A DNA stretch of 61,038 nt from an uncultured Bacilli bacterium (GTDB lineage: Bacteria > Bacillota_I > Bacilli_A > RF39 > UBA660): the NCBI GenBank assembly GCA_934101865.1, contig CAKOSA010000004.1:1-61038 (forward strand), in the 5' to 3' direction. The translations under genes and the position numbers were made by a program. The notes under the pieces were generated by a model, which was not told the DNA's origin, did not search any database, and was given only the letters and a program-made list of their open reading frames with translations. This document shows positions 49,271 to 58,342 of the stretch, in pieces (position 1 is the stretch's first letter; every line of letters begins with the position of its first letter).

Positions 49271-49656
49271 ATATAGGAAGTCTTGTTACTATAATAAGGG
49301 AGGAAGTAGAGAAGTGTGATATCAAGTGCTATTCTCCCGATTTACCACATAATGATAATAAATGTTGTGCAATTTCTTTGGGTACAGGAACTAATACCAG
49401 AGCAGTTGGAAAGGATATCCTTTATAGTGATATTCCTTTTTATTTGCTTATACGTGGTACTTCTGATGATAGCGAAACTAGAAATATAGCAGATACTCTT
49501 TTTAATAAGTTAGACCATAGAAATGATTTAGAAAATGATAAACTAGATATTATTTTAATAAGTTGTAGTACACCTAATTATGCGTTTAGAGACGAAAATC
49601 AGAGAATATATTATAACATTAATGCAACGGTAAAAGTTGCGTGGAAGGAGGGCTAA
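49267..49656 (+). CDS. Minor capsid protein 3 (tail terminator-like)
   Basis: A 129-residue protein of the Minor_capsid_3 family, starting at TTG in a TTGA overlap: CCAISLGTGTNTRAVGKDIL, then PFYLLIRGTSDDSETRNIAD. It corresponds by position to the tail-terminator protein that caps the tail tube. It is followed directly by the tail tube gene. Confidence 0.75.
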   Translation: MNIGSLVTIIREEVEKCDIKCYSPDLPHNDNKCCAISLGTGTNTRAVGKDILYSDIPFYLLIRGTSDDSETRNIADTLFNKLDHRNDLENDKLDIILISCSTPNYAFRDENQRIYYNINATVKVAWKEG

Positions 49657-49657
49657 T

Positions 49658-50110
49658 ATGCCAAAATATGATAGTTCTGTAAAACAGTTTAAAGTACAGT
49701 TTGACATTAGCGATAGTGACCAAGCACAGTTTGAAGATGTTATTACCCTTTCTGTTGGTTACGACCAAGGAGAAACATTGGATACTTGGCAAGACCTATA
49801 TAATTTCTTATCTAATAATGTTAAAACTGGACTAGACCCTACGTGGAGTTTGTCCGTTAAGTTGGACAAGTCAAGTGCGGTTTGTCAATTTATCTTAGGT
49901 AAAGAATTTGCCGTAGGTGCTGAGGCAACTGCCAAAACTAAATTAATTAATTTGCTTAAAGGAACAAAAGGTAAAGAGATTAACTTTACTGCTACACTAA
50001 GTAACATAAGTTATGAGGCAACAGCAGAAGAAGTACTTCAAGTAGACTTTGATTTAAAAGTGTATGATAATTCTACATTTACAGAAAAAGACTACACACC
50101 AAGTAGTTAG
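49658..50110 (+). CDS. Major tail tube protein
   Basis: Start set at the ATG after GAAGGAGGG, giving 150 residues: a beta-rich protein with DTWQDLYNFLSNNVKTGLDP, then LSVKLDKSSAVCQFILG. Its position between the tail terminator and gpG is that of the tube subunit. A hairpin terminator follows, as is common after this highly expressed gene. Confidence 0.75.
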   Translation: MPKYDSSVKQFKVQFDISDSDQAQFEDVITLSVGYDQGETLDTWQDLYNFLSNNVKTGLDPTWSLSVKLDKSSAVCQFILGKEFAVGAEATAKTKLINLLKGTKGKEINFTATLSNISYEATAEEVLQVDFDLKVYDNSTFTEKDYTPSS

Positions 50111-50115
50111 CACGA

Positions 50116-50148
50116 GGGTAGGCTAAAATGGTCTACCCCTATTTTTTA
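50116..50148 (+). terminator. Terminator after the tail tube gene
   Basis: GGGTAG (50116-50121) pairs with CTACCC (50133-50138), followed by CTATTTTTTAT. It may be partial, limiting downstream expression. Confidence 0.6.
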
Positions 50149-50165
50149 TATAAGGAGGATTTTAA

Positions 50166-50597
50166 ATGATTACTTTAACAAGAAAAAAATATGAAATAGA
50201 GGAGCCTATTCAAGTAAAGGGTGAAGATGGTTCTTTATTAGTTGATTATATGATGAAAATAACACCCGAAGAGAAACTAAAAATAAAAGATATTATCTTT
50301 GATGAAGAAGATGTTAAAAATGGAAGATTAATGGATAAACTCCAAAAAGAAAAAAATACAGAAGAGTTAGAAAAATTGGAAGCAAAGGTTTTAAAAAATG
50401 CCCAAGAAAGGCAAGAGAAGTTCGAAAAAATTGTATTCAAGGAAGAAAGAGAAAATATAAAAGAAAAGGCTGGTCAATCTGTTTATATTGATTTAGTTGA
50501 TATGCTTTTTGATTTTTTCGTAAAAACCTTTGTGGACAAGAAAGCGTCACAGATAAATACTATAACTTCACACCTACGCAAGATTTCAAACAAATAA
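50166..50597 (+). CDS. Tail assembly chaperone gpG-like
   Basis: A 143-residue acidic/basic helical protein (MITLTRKKYEIEEPIQVKGE, then LEKLEAKVLKNAQERQEKFE). The position before the tape measure and the slippery site near its end identify it as the gpG equivalent of the frameshifted gpG/gpGT pair. Such chaperones bind the tape measure and guide tail tube polymerisation. The SD is ATAAGGAGG. Confidence 0.75.
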   Translation: MITLTRKKYEIEEPIQVKGEDGSLLVDYMMKITPEEKLKIKDIIFDEEDVKNGRLMDKLQKEKNTEELEKLEAKVLKNAQERQEKFEKIVFKEERENIKEKAGQSVYIDLVDMLFDFFVKTFVDKKASQINTITSHLRKISNK

Positions 50598-50653
50598 ATT
50601 TATTAAAGATAGATGATAAAGAGTACTATCTTAACATTACATTTAAAAACGTT
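50513..50653 (+). promoter_or_regulatory. -1 programmed frameshift site and extension frame
   Basis: In the gpG frame, T-TTT-TTC (50513-50519) is a classic X-XXY-YYZ slippery heptamer. Slipping back one base enters a frame that is open from 50513 to 51157. It reads through NFTPTQDFKQINLLKIDDKE and YYLNITFKNV straight into the gp15 frame at 50654. This joins the two chaperone genes. Confidence 0.8.
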
Positions 50654-51157
50654 ATGAAAATATTTGAATTAATGAAAGTTAGTACTATGGACAATATTAA
50701 AAAGTGTGTAGAACTATTAGGTATAGATAACTTAACCGAGGAAGAACAAGTATTGGTACTGGATGAGGTTTCAAAATATGTCTTTGATATTAATAAAAGA
50801 CACTCTACCGAGAAAAAAACATTTGATTTGAATTTAGACTACAAATATTACTTTGTGGATTTTTTGAATGTTGGTAAAGGTATTAATCTAAATACTGATG
50901 ATGTTCCTTGGTGGGAGTTTGATGCCATTTTAGAGGGTATATTTTTAGATGAAAAATCTGTTACAAATAGAATGCTTAATTATAGGCTTTACGAAAAACC
51001 TCCTAAAAATGTCAAAACACAAGAGGAACAAGAGCATCGTTTCAGAATGAAAATGAAACAAAAATATGCACTACCTGAGCAGATTAATTCAGATAAGGGG
51101 CTGGAAAAATTATGGAACTATGTAGAAAGAAAGGTAGGTGAGAACAATGAATGCTGA
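50654..51157 (+). CDS. Gp15-family tail chaperone (T part of gpG-T)
   Basis: From its first ATG this is 167 residues, but the codons upstream are clearly coding in the same frame back to 50513. There is also no SD at the ATG (AAAAACGTT precedes it). Expression by -1 frameshift from gpG is therefore likely. VPWWEFDAILEGIFLDEKS, then RMLNYRLYEKP fits the bacteriophage Gp15 family. The fusion would be about 330 residues. It overlaps the tape measure gene by 11 nt. Confidence 0.8.
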   Translation: MKIFELMKVSTMDNIKKCVELLGIDNLTEEEQVLVLDEVSKYVFDINKRHSTEKKTFDLNLDYKYYFVDFLNVGKGINLNTDDVPWWEFDAILEGIFLDEKSVTNRMLNYRLYEKPPKNVKTQEEQEHRFRMKMKQKYALPEQINSDKGLEKLWNYVERKVGENNEC

Positions 51158-53438
51158 TGCGGTTGTAAAATTTTTTATAGATTTAAGCAATAAAGATGCC
51201 ATAAAGGGTGTTACACAACTAGAAAAGAAGAGTGAAGCCTTATCGAAGAAGTTTACAAAGACTGGTAAGACACTAACCCTAGGATTAACTACACCACTAC
51301 TTGCTTTTGGTGCTTATGCTAAGAAAACAGCAACAGATTTTGACAAGGCAAGCAATAAAATGCAATCTGCCCTAGATTTAACAACCGATGAATTAAAAAA
51401 TTATGAAAACACGATGAAAAACATCTATAATGCTGGTTATGGTGAGAGTTATGAAGATGTAGCGGATGCCATTTCGCAAGTATCACAACAACTCTATGAG
51501 TTACCAACAGATGAAGTGGAAAAGATAACAAAGAATGCCTTGACTTTACGTGATGTTTTTGGTGTGGAAGTAAACGAAAGTGTAAGAGCCACAAAAGCAC
51601 TTATGACACAATTTGGTACATCAGGTGAGCAAGCCTTTAATTTGATAGCCCAAGGGGCTCAGAATGGTTTGGATTTCTCAGGAGAACTTATTGATAATAT
51701 TAATGAGTATTCGGTACAGTTTAAGAAATTGGGTTTCAATGCAGAGGATATGTTTAACATATTCCAAAGTGGTGCTGATGCCGGAGCGTGGAACTTAGAC
51801 AAGATAGGTGATGCCGTTAAAGAGTTTTCAATTAGAGCAATAGACGGTTCTAATACAACGGCAGACGGATTTAAGAAATTAGGTTTCAATGTTGATGATA
51901 TGGCTAATAAATTTGCGTCTGGTGGAGATACTGCTAAAAATGCTTTCTATCAGGTAATTGACGCTATTAAAGCAATGGATGACCCTGTGGAGCAATCTAT
52001 TGTTGGTGTTGACCTATTTGGTACTATGTGGGAGGATTTAGGACCACAAGTAGTGACACAATTAGGAAGTATTAGGGAGGGCTACAATCAAAATTCTGAT
52101 GCAATGAAGAATATGCAAAACATTAAATTTGATGACCTTGGTAGTATGTTAGAACTATTAAAAAGGCAATTTGGAGATATTGCCTTAGAAGTAGGTAACG
52201 AATTAATGCCAACAGTACAGTCATTCATAGGGAAATTAAGTTCCTTAGTTTCTTGGTTCAAACAACTAGATCCGGAAACAAAGAAAATAATAGGCTCTAT
52301 CGCCAAAGTTTTAGCAGTAGTAGGACCTCTTTTAATAGTAGTAGGAAAGATAATTACTCCAATTACTAAGGTAATAACACTGACAGGTAAAGTGGTAGGT
52401 ACGTTAAGTAAATTATCACCAATATTCAGCGGAATAAAAACGGCTCTTAGTGGTATTATGTTTGTTGCAAAAGCCTTAGGTGCAGTTATAATGGCCAATC
52501 CAATAGTTGCTATAATAACAGGTATTGTTGCCCTAATAGTCCTTTTATATGCAAAATGTGAGTGGTTTAGAAACTTAGTCAATACAATAGTCTTGGGAAT
52601 TGCTACTACTATAAAGACAATAGTAACTGGTATTGCTAGTTTTATTGGAGGAATAATTGGAACCATAGTTGACTATATAAAAAATACAGTTTTATTAATT
52701 GTTGCTATTGTGGCTACGGTCATTGAAACTATTTATAATGTTGTAAGTGGAGTTGCTCTATGGATATATGATAATGTGTTATTACCTATATTCAATTTTT
52801 TTGCAACCATATTTACAGCAATATACAATACTGTTGCTAGTTTTATAGGAACAGTGTTTGCGATATTTGGCACCGTGGCATCGTGGATATATAACAATGT
52901 TTTAGCACCAATATTTAATTTCTTTTATTCTATTTTTAATGGAATATGGAACATTATTTGTGGTGTAGTAGACAAGATAAAAAGTGCCTTTCACACGGTC
53001 GCAAGTGTTGTCAAGAGTGTTTTTAGTAGTGTAAAAAGTTTTATCAGTAACATCTTTGGTACTGTTGGAGGAATAATTAAGACACCTATTAATGGAATAA
53101 TAAGGGGTATTAATGGTGTCCTAGGTACTATGAATAAAATTAAGGTTCCAGACTGGGTACCCGGATTGGGCGGTAAAGGTATTAACTTTAAAATGATACC
53201 ATCGCTTAATGTCGGAACTAACAACGTAAAACACGAAGGATTAGCATATCTACATCAGGGTGAAGCAGTTGTTCCTAAGAAGTATAATCCAGCCGTAGGC
53301 GGTACTAGTAATGCTCCAACTTATGTTACAGTTGTTGCTGATATGGACGTCAATAAGTTTGGAAAGGCATTTGTTAGAGATGTTAAGACTTTTTCAGGTG
53401 GTGCTAAAAATGCCTATAACTATGGAGGTGGTAGGTAA
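51147..53438 (+). CDS. Tail tape measure protein
   Basis: Start set at the ATG after AGGTGA, giving 763 residues. The N-terminal TP901-type core (TLGLTTPLLAFGAYAKKTAT, then FDKASNKMQSALDLTTDELK) is followed by hydrophobic segments at about 385-580 and repeated SWIYNNVLAPIFNFF-type blocks. The C-terminus has AYLHQGEAVVPKKYNPA. At about 1.5 angstrom per residue this suggests a tail of roughly 110 nm. It sets tail length and helps DNA entry. Confidence 0.92.
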   Translation: MNADAVVKFFIDLSNKDAIKGVTQLEKKSEALSKKFTKTGKTLTLGLTTPLLAFGAYAKKTATDFDKASNKMQSALDLTTDELKNYENTMKNIYNAGYGESYEDVADAISQVSQQLYELPTDEVEKITKNALTLRDVFGVEVNESVRATKALMTQFGTSGEQAFNLIAQGAQNGLDFSGELIDNINEYSVQFKKLGFNAEDMFNIFQSGADAGAWNLDKIGDAVKEFSIRAIDGSNTTADGFKKLGFNVDDMANKFASGGDTAKNAFYQVIDAIKAMDDPVEQSIVGVDLFGTMWEDLGPQVVTQLGSIREGYNQNSDAMKNMQNIKFDDLGSMLELLKRQFGDIALEVGNELMPTVQSFIGKLSSLVSWFKQLDPETKKIIGSIAKVLAVVGPLLIVVGKIITPITKVITLTGKVVGTLSKLSPIFSGIKTALSGIMFVAKALGAVIMANPIVAIITGIVALIVLLYAKCEWFRNLVNTIVLGIATTIKTIVTGIASFIGGIIGTIVDYIKNTVLLIVAIVATVIETIYNVVSGVALWIYDNVLLPIFNFFATIFTAIYNTVASFIGTVFAIFGTVASWIYNNVLAPIFNFFYSIFNGIWNIICGVVDKIKSAFHTVASVVKSVFSSVKSFISNIFGTVGGIIKTPINGIIRGINGVLGTMNKIKVPDWVPGLGGKGINFKMIPSLNVGTNNVKHEGLAYLHQGEAVVPKKYNPAVGGTSNAPTYVTVVADMDVNKFGKAFVRDVKTFSGGAKNAYNYGGGR

Positions 53439-54919
53439 TGTACAAGATATTTATTAATAACGAGGAAGTAGTATGTGAGAGTTCTTTTGATATAGAAGAG
53501 GAACTCTCTAATCCATCTTCAATAGTATTATCTAAGGTTTATCCCAAAAGTTGGAAAGGTACAAATAAACTACTTACAAATTATTATTTTCCACAAGATT
53601 ACTCAAAGTGTAAGATATTAAAAAATAATGAACTATATTTTATTGGAATAGTTAAAAATAGTGCTGATATGGTTATTGACCCTCGTAAGCCACACTATTG
53701 TAGTTTGCAAGTATTGGATTTTACAAGTTTACTTAGTGAGGGAGATACACTTGACTATGTAATAACAAATAAAACTGTTAAACAAGCTATTGAACAAGTA
53801 GTGGGAAGTGTCAAGAAGTATGGTTTTACTCTTGGAAATATTAATATAAATGATGAGTATAACACATTAATAGGAGCATATTCTACCAACGAAAAAGCAC
53901 CTTACGATGTACTACAATACTTGGCACTCATCTCACAATCTAAATGGTCTACCAGAGTTATCGATGAAAATATCGTGGCAATTGATTTTATTGATTATAG
54001 CCTTGAAACGGTGCAAGGAACTATTGATAATACGGTAAGTTATTTTGAAAATAATCGAGTAATGGACATCAATTATTCTTATTCTACGAGTGATTATAGA
54101 AATAAACAGATAATAACATCAGAGGAAATAGAAGGTAATGTAACGCAATATCAATCTTTACGAGCAAATGGATATGATACATCGTTTTCTTTGGAACAAA
54201 AAATATCAAAGATAGGTGATATAAAAGTTGATAATACAAGCCAAGTTGTTCTTACCAAAGGTGAATATGATTTGGGATTAGAGTGTGATTTTTATTATGA
54301 AAAAAAGAGTAATACTATTAATTCCGTAGAAACAATAGCGAACGGAAAGATAATAACAGTTTCATACTTACCAATAGTAACAGGCAGAGAAGTGTCATCA
54401 TCTGCGACAGAAATATCAAGAATACGTAACAATCTTAACATAGACGGCACTATATCAAGATATGAAAATAGAAGTGACGCTACTTCAAATGTGGAGTTAA
54501 ATGCTATTGCTAATTCGTACATAAAATACAATTCCAAACCGGCAATAGAGCTAACTATAACATCGAAAAATGATTTCTTAAAATTAGGTAAGATATATAA
54601 TTATTCTCCGTTTAAGGAATTATCCGGTAATTATTTAGTTGCTAAAAAAATAACATCTGTCTTGCAAGCAGGAGATTTTATTCAAACTAAATATGAATAT
54701 ACCTTAAATAATACATTTAATACCGAAAATGAGATAAATTTCTTTGACAATCAAAGGGCCAAAAATGTTGGTAACATCGAAGAGGGTTCGTTTATAACTA
54801 GAAATATTGATATAGAAGATACAGCAAATATTATTTTTAAAAATTTAACTGTTAATGAACTAGTATCTACTAGTAATAATGTTTTGGATTGTCCATTAGA
54901 TTGTCCATTTATTTTTTAG
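53438..54919 (+). CDS. Tail/baseplate hub protein
   Basis: A 493-residue protein beginning YKIFINNEEVVCESSFDIEE, with SIVLSKVYPKSWKGTNKLL early on. The middle resembles phage tail hub (gp27/gp44-like) proteins: IEQVVGSVKKYGFTLGNINI, then YDVLQYLALISQSKWSTRVI. It starts on the tape measure stop codon, matching the distal-tail region. The exact subfamily is uncertain. Confidence 0.65.
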   Translation: MYKIFINNEEVVCESSFDIEEELSNPSSIVLSKVYPKSWKGTNKLLTNYYFPQDYSKCKILKNNELYFIGIVKNSADMVIDPRKPHYCSLQVLDFTSLLSEGDTLDYVITNKTVKQAIEQVVGSVKKYGFTLGNININDEYNTLIGAYSTNEKAPYDVLQYLALISQSKWSTRVIDENIVAIDFIDYSLETVQGTIDNTVSYFENNRVMDINYSYSTSDYRNKQIITSEEIEGNVTQYQSLRANGYDTSFSLEQKISKIGDIKVDNTSQVVLTKGEYDLGLECDFYYEKKSNTINSVETIANGKIITVSYLPIVTGREVSSSATEISRIRNNLNIDGTISRYENRSDATSNVELNAIANSYIKYNSKPAIELTITSKNDFLKLGKIYNYSPFKELSGNYLVAKKITSVLQAGDFIQTKYEYTLNNTFNTENEINFFDNQRAKNVGNIEEGSFITRNIDIEDTANIIFKNLTVNELVSTSNNVLDCPLDCPFIF

Positions 54920-54931
54920 GAGGATGAATAT

Positions 54932-56812
54932 ATGACAGAGGAATATAAGAAAAAAATATTAGAGTGGCTATGTGGTAAATATGATTTGCAAGTAGGAAAT
55001 GATACACCACAATTTGAAAAAGCCGACGTAATAAGTAATAATTTAGAGAAATATATATGGGATAATTTCTTCTTGAATAATAGTAAACCTAATATATCAG
55101 GAATAGTTAGGGGTAGAAGTAATAATGGTGAATATTTAGACAGTTATGCACTTTACGGAATGTGTATGGATGAAAATTCTAAACAACAAGGTTTTATTAT
55201 AATACTTGATAATAAGTTCAATCCTGTTCAAAGTATTACAAAATTTAGTAGTGATGTAAAAATAGGCTTTTTACAAAAGTTAGATGTTGATGAGGAGGGT
55301 AACTTTTACGCACTTGAAACTCCTTATGATAATAGTAGAGACCGTTTCTTAATGCTAAATAACCTTTTATTGAAAGGTACTACACAATCGACTTATCAGT
55401 TAAAAATAAGAAAATCTTATGTAATACCGACGGATGTTACAATGCCAGATACACTAGTAAAAATTATCAAACAATACGGAGGTTCAAGATATCTTTTTTG
55501 CGGTACATATAATACCAAAGGAAGAGTGGTAGACTTAAAGGTTAATGTTGGTTCGGAAAACGAATGGACAACACTGGTTGATAGTGGGGAGGCACCTATC
55601 TTAATGTTAGATGCTTATGCTGATTTTACTGATGATGATGTTTCGATAAAAATAATCGGCTCAAATAAATATATATTCTTTTTGATTGTTAATTCAGGAG
55701 ATGCACTGATTAGACAATGGGAATTTTCGTTCGGTGAGACAGTTAATACTTTTAGAAGTGCTAAGGCGACAATATTAAATAGTAGTACTGGTTGGATAAT
55801 TATGGACACTCAGACTGATGAATATAGAATTACCATTGGCAAAATAGAAAATTTGCATTCTCCCAAGTTAAAATATCGAGCAATAGTGGGTGAGGGTGCA
55901 AAATATGATAATGTAGTTTTTAGTAATATAGTGAGTGACGGTATCAATACTTATGTCTTTTTTAATGCCCCGCAAGATACAAACTATGAAAAGTATAAGT
56001 ATTACCAAGGAATTATATACAATGATGAGGTATTTTTGAATGAAATAGGGGAGTTTAGTGCTTCGCAGATATCTAATTTTACTATGCAAACGGTATTTAA
56101 TTCTTTTAACTTATACTTGTATCTTTGTCAGGTTGGAAATAGTGCTTATATAACTAAGCAAATTTTTAACATAAATAATTACAATGGTAAAGGATATAAT
56201 GCAGTTAATGCTTTAATACCTAATTCAGGAGTTCTTTATGACAGTGATAATAGCCCCATATTTGCTCGTAACTTGTATAACAAGACAGTTAGAGGGTCTA
56301 CAACAATAAGTACAATAGAGGTGCCTAATACGCAGTTAAACGATGTATCTATAAGTAAAAATAACTTGATAGGACAAACTAACTTTATATTAAATTCAAA
56401 AACTAATGCAGTATCAAAAAACATTTATGAAACACTTAATATCAATTTTATAAATACATTGATAATGAAAAATAGTAATGATGAAGAAAATGAGCAACTA
56501 AATACCGAGGGTGCAATCAAAATTAACAGAAGTATCTCAGAACTTGCTGATTATGAAAATAGTAAGTTATCGAAATATAAGATAAATTATAGTGATAATA
56601 GCAGTAACATAGTAAGTATTGATAGTTCACAAATAAGTATTCAAAACAATGTGGCAATTGTAAATATATTAGTATACAATCCGCAAGAGAAAAGTATAAA
56701 CAGCATTGATTTAATTAGCAACGATGAAACAATTTCTTATTTGAATATTGATTGTTCGACTATGATTAATGATAAGTGTTACTTAATAAATCAAAAAGTA
56801 GAAATAGATTAA
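54932..56812 (+). CDS. Large tail protein, putative receptor-binding or fibre protein
   Basis: A 626-residue protein with no motif I recognise. The first 45 residues are helical (attachment-like), then come repeated beta-strand blocks (EEGNFYALETPYDNSRDRFL, GSNKYIFFLIVNSGDALIRQ). These suggest a beta-propeller-like head. A long beta-rich end follows. Position after the hub and before the collar-domain gene argues for a host-binding role, which is inferred. The SD is AGGAGGATG. Confidence 0.6.
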   Translation: MTEEYKKKILEWLCGKYDLQVGNDTPQFEKADVISNNLEKYIWDNFFLNNSKPNISGIVRGRSNNGEYLDSYALYGMCMDENSKQQGFIIILDNKFNPVQSITKFSSDVKIGFLQKLDVDEEGNFYALETPYDNSRDRFLMLNNLLLKGTTQSTYQLKIRKSYVIPTDVTMPDTLVKIIKQYGGSRYLFCGTYNTKGRVVDLKVNVGSENEWTTLVDSGEAPILMLDAYADFTDDDVSIKIIGSNKYIFFLIVNSGDALIRQWEFSFGETVNTFRSAKATILNSSTGWIIMDTQTDEYRITIGKIENLHSPKLKYRAIVGEGAKYDNVVFSNIVSDGINTYVFFNAPQDTNYEKYKYYQGIIYNDEVFLNEIGEFSASQISNFTMQTVFNSFNLYLYLCQVGNSAYITKQIFNINNYNGKGYNAVNALIPNSGVLYDSDNSPIFARNLYNKTVRGSTTISTIEVPNTQLNDVSISKNNLIGQTNFILNSKTNAVSKNIYETLNINFINTLIMKNSNDEENEQLNTEGAIKINRSISELADYENSKLSKYKINYSDNSSNIVSIDSSQISIQNNVAIVNILVYNPQEKSINSIDLISNDETISYLNIDCSTMINDKCYLINQKVEID

Positions 56813-56827
56813 AGGAGTGATAAAAAT

Positions 56828-56875
56828 ATGAAAATAACATTTATTGTATGGGGGGGGGGGGTTGCTTCAACGTAA
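56828..56875 (+). CDS. Leader peptide ORF with a 12-G homopolymer
   Basis: A short frame (MKITFIVWGGGVAST, 15 residues) behind a full SD (AAAGGAGTGAT). It contains an uninterrupted run of 12 G at 56850-56861. With 11 G the frame would run on to end at the TGA of CTATGA, overlapping the ATG of the next gene at 56903. With 12 or 13 G it stops early (56875 or just after). The arrangement suggests a phase-variable, translationally coupled leader. Confidence 0.5.
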   Translation: MKITFIVWGGGVAST

Positions 56876-56902
56876 CTTCTCTTTAATAAAGGGAGGTATC
56901 CT

Positions 56903-57421
56903 ATGAACCTAATAAATTATGAAGATAAAGAACAACTATATGAAAATTCAAACATACCAACAAAGAATAAGGTAATGGCTAGTGATATGAATAATATCAA
57001 AAATGCCATTAACAATTTGCTCTTACCAGCAATTAGAGATATATTATTGCCAGTAGGTATTTATATACATACTAGTGATATTAACTTTAATCCAAATGAA
57101 ACAATAGGTGGTACGTGGGAACTTGATAATGATGGTACTGTGTTAGTCTCTAAATCTAACGTTACTGGTAGTTCTTTCAATGCAGATGTTGGGAATACGG
57201 TTGGTGAGGAAAAGCATACTTTAACTATTAATGAAATGCCCGAACATAATCATAATGTATATTTGTCAGGCGGTAGTTTGCCTAGTAGGGCTGGTACATT
57301 GCAGTATAGTACTAATACAGCACAAACTTTTTCTGGTTCTGTTGCAGATACTGGTGGTGGACAACCTCATAGTATTGTACAACCCTCTAAGATAGTTTGC
57401 AGGTGGCATAGGATAGCATAA
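56903..57421 (+). CDS. Tail fibre protein with collar domain
   Basis: A 172-residue protein. The N-terminal segment (INYEDKEQLYENSNIPTKNK, then VMASDMNNIKNAIN) is shared in pattern with the next protein. The C-terminal half is a phage tail-collar-like domain: ETIGGTWELDNDGTVLVSKS, then TLTINEMPEHNHNVYLSGG, ending QPHSIVQPSKIVCRWHRIA. Such domains occur at the tips of tail fibres. The SD GGGAGGT lies inside the upstream leader region, so translation may respond to leader reading. Confidence 0.8.
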   Translation: MNLINYEDKEQLYENSNIPTKNKVMASDMNNIKNAINNLLLPAIRDILLPVGIYIHTSDINFNPNETIGGTWELDNDGTVLVSKSNVTGSSFNADVGNTVGEEKHTLTINEMPEHNHNVYLSGGSLPSRAGTLQYSTNTAQTFSGSVADTGGGQPHSIVQPSKIVCRWHRIA

Positions 57422-57435
57422 TGAAGCGAGAAAAT

Positions 57436-57999
57436 ATGGCTAAAATTAATTTTACAAATAAAGTAGCAGTTAATGAAAATACAAGTATACCAGATGTAAA
57501 TAAATGCAAAGCAAGTGACTTAAATGAGATAAAGGAAGTGGTAAATCAAAATGATGACAATGTTGGCAATCCAACTAATTTAAACACTACATCTAAGAAT
57601 GTGGTAGGTGCAATTAATGAATTAGATGGAAAAATAAAGAAAATAAAACTAGTAAATCTGTACGAAAACGCAAATGGTTCATATAGCGATATAACGTTAT
57701 CTGATAGTCAAAGTAATTATGATTATTTTATTATCGACTACATAACTAATGACGGAAACAATTTTCAAAACAGCCAAATGGTAACTTGCGAAGAAAATAA
57801 AATGCCTTGTTTGAGTTATTGGTTTACAAGTGGGACAATGTTAAATATAAAAATGAAAATAGTAAAGATAAGTGGTAACAAGATATTAAACGTGGATGGT
57901 AAATATTCAGACACCCAAGTTGCACCAACCGTGCAAGTAGCTAATGTCAATCACATTGCAATTACAAAAGTCAGAGGATTGAAAATAATATATAGTTAA
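57436..57999 (+). CDS. Second tail fibre/attachment protein
   Basis: Start set at the ATG of MAKINFTNK because this aligns with the N-terminus of the preceding fibre protein (both then read NxNTSIP..NK-KASDLNEIK-like). That gives 187 residues; an ATG at 57421 on the previous stop is possible. The rest is beta-rich with two Cys and no known domain. The shared N-terminus suggests two fibres using the same docking site. Confidence 0.6.
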   Translation: MAKINFTNKVAVNENTSIPDVNKCKASDLNEIKEVVNQNDDNVGNPTNLNTTSKNVVGAINELDGKIKKIKLVNLYENANGSYSDITLSDSQSNYDYFIIDYITNDGNNFQNSQMVTCEENKMPCLSYWFTSGTMLNIKMKIVKISGNKILNVDGKYSDTQVAPTVQVANVNHIAITKVRGLKIIYS

Positions 58000-58015
58000 A
58001 AGAAAGGAGAGTATA

Positions 58016-58342
58016 ATGGAAAACATCACCCTTGGACAAGTCTTTGAAGCAACAAAATTCATAGTAGAATTTGTCGGTATAGTAGGTACCGTTCTAATTG
58101 GATTTAAGAAAGTAATGAGTAAACAGTTAGCACCTATTAATGAAAAGATAGAGAAAATAGATGAAAATCAATGCCGAAATTTTCTAGTAGACTTTTTAGC
58201 GGATTTAGAAAATGGTATAAAAAAAGATGATGTCCAAATAACACGTGCTTATGAAGTTTATGAGCACTACACCAAAGATTTACACAAAAACAGTTATATC
58301 CACGATAAGTGGGAAAAACAGAGAGAGAGAGGTAATATATAA
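58016..58342 (+). CDS. Membrane-anchored lysis-region protein
   Basis: A 108-residue protein with an N-terminal hydrophobic helix (about 10-33) and a helical cytoplasmic tail (PINEKIEKIDENQCRNFLVD). Similar proteins commonly sit just before the holin in Gram-positive siphophages and are annotated as hypothetical or holin-like. The SD is AAAGGAGAG. It overlaps the holin start by one base. Confidence 0.6.
   Translation: MENITLGQVFEATKFIVEFVGIVGTVLIGFKKVMSKQLAPINEKIEKIDENQCRNFLVDFLADLENGIKKDDVQITRAYEVYEHYTKDLHKNSYIHDKWEKQRERGNI

Noticed and set aside
52088..52666. Open minus-strand frame in the tape measure gene
   Set aside because: It reflects the Ile/Val/Thr-rich hydrophobic region of the tape measure protein read backwards; no start signals.
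56850..56861. Diversity-generating retroelement variable repeat at the poly-G site
   Set aside because: No reverse transcriptase and no template repeat with adenine-specific changes is present in the prophage.
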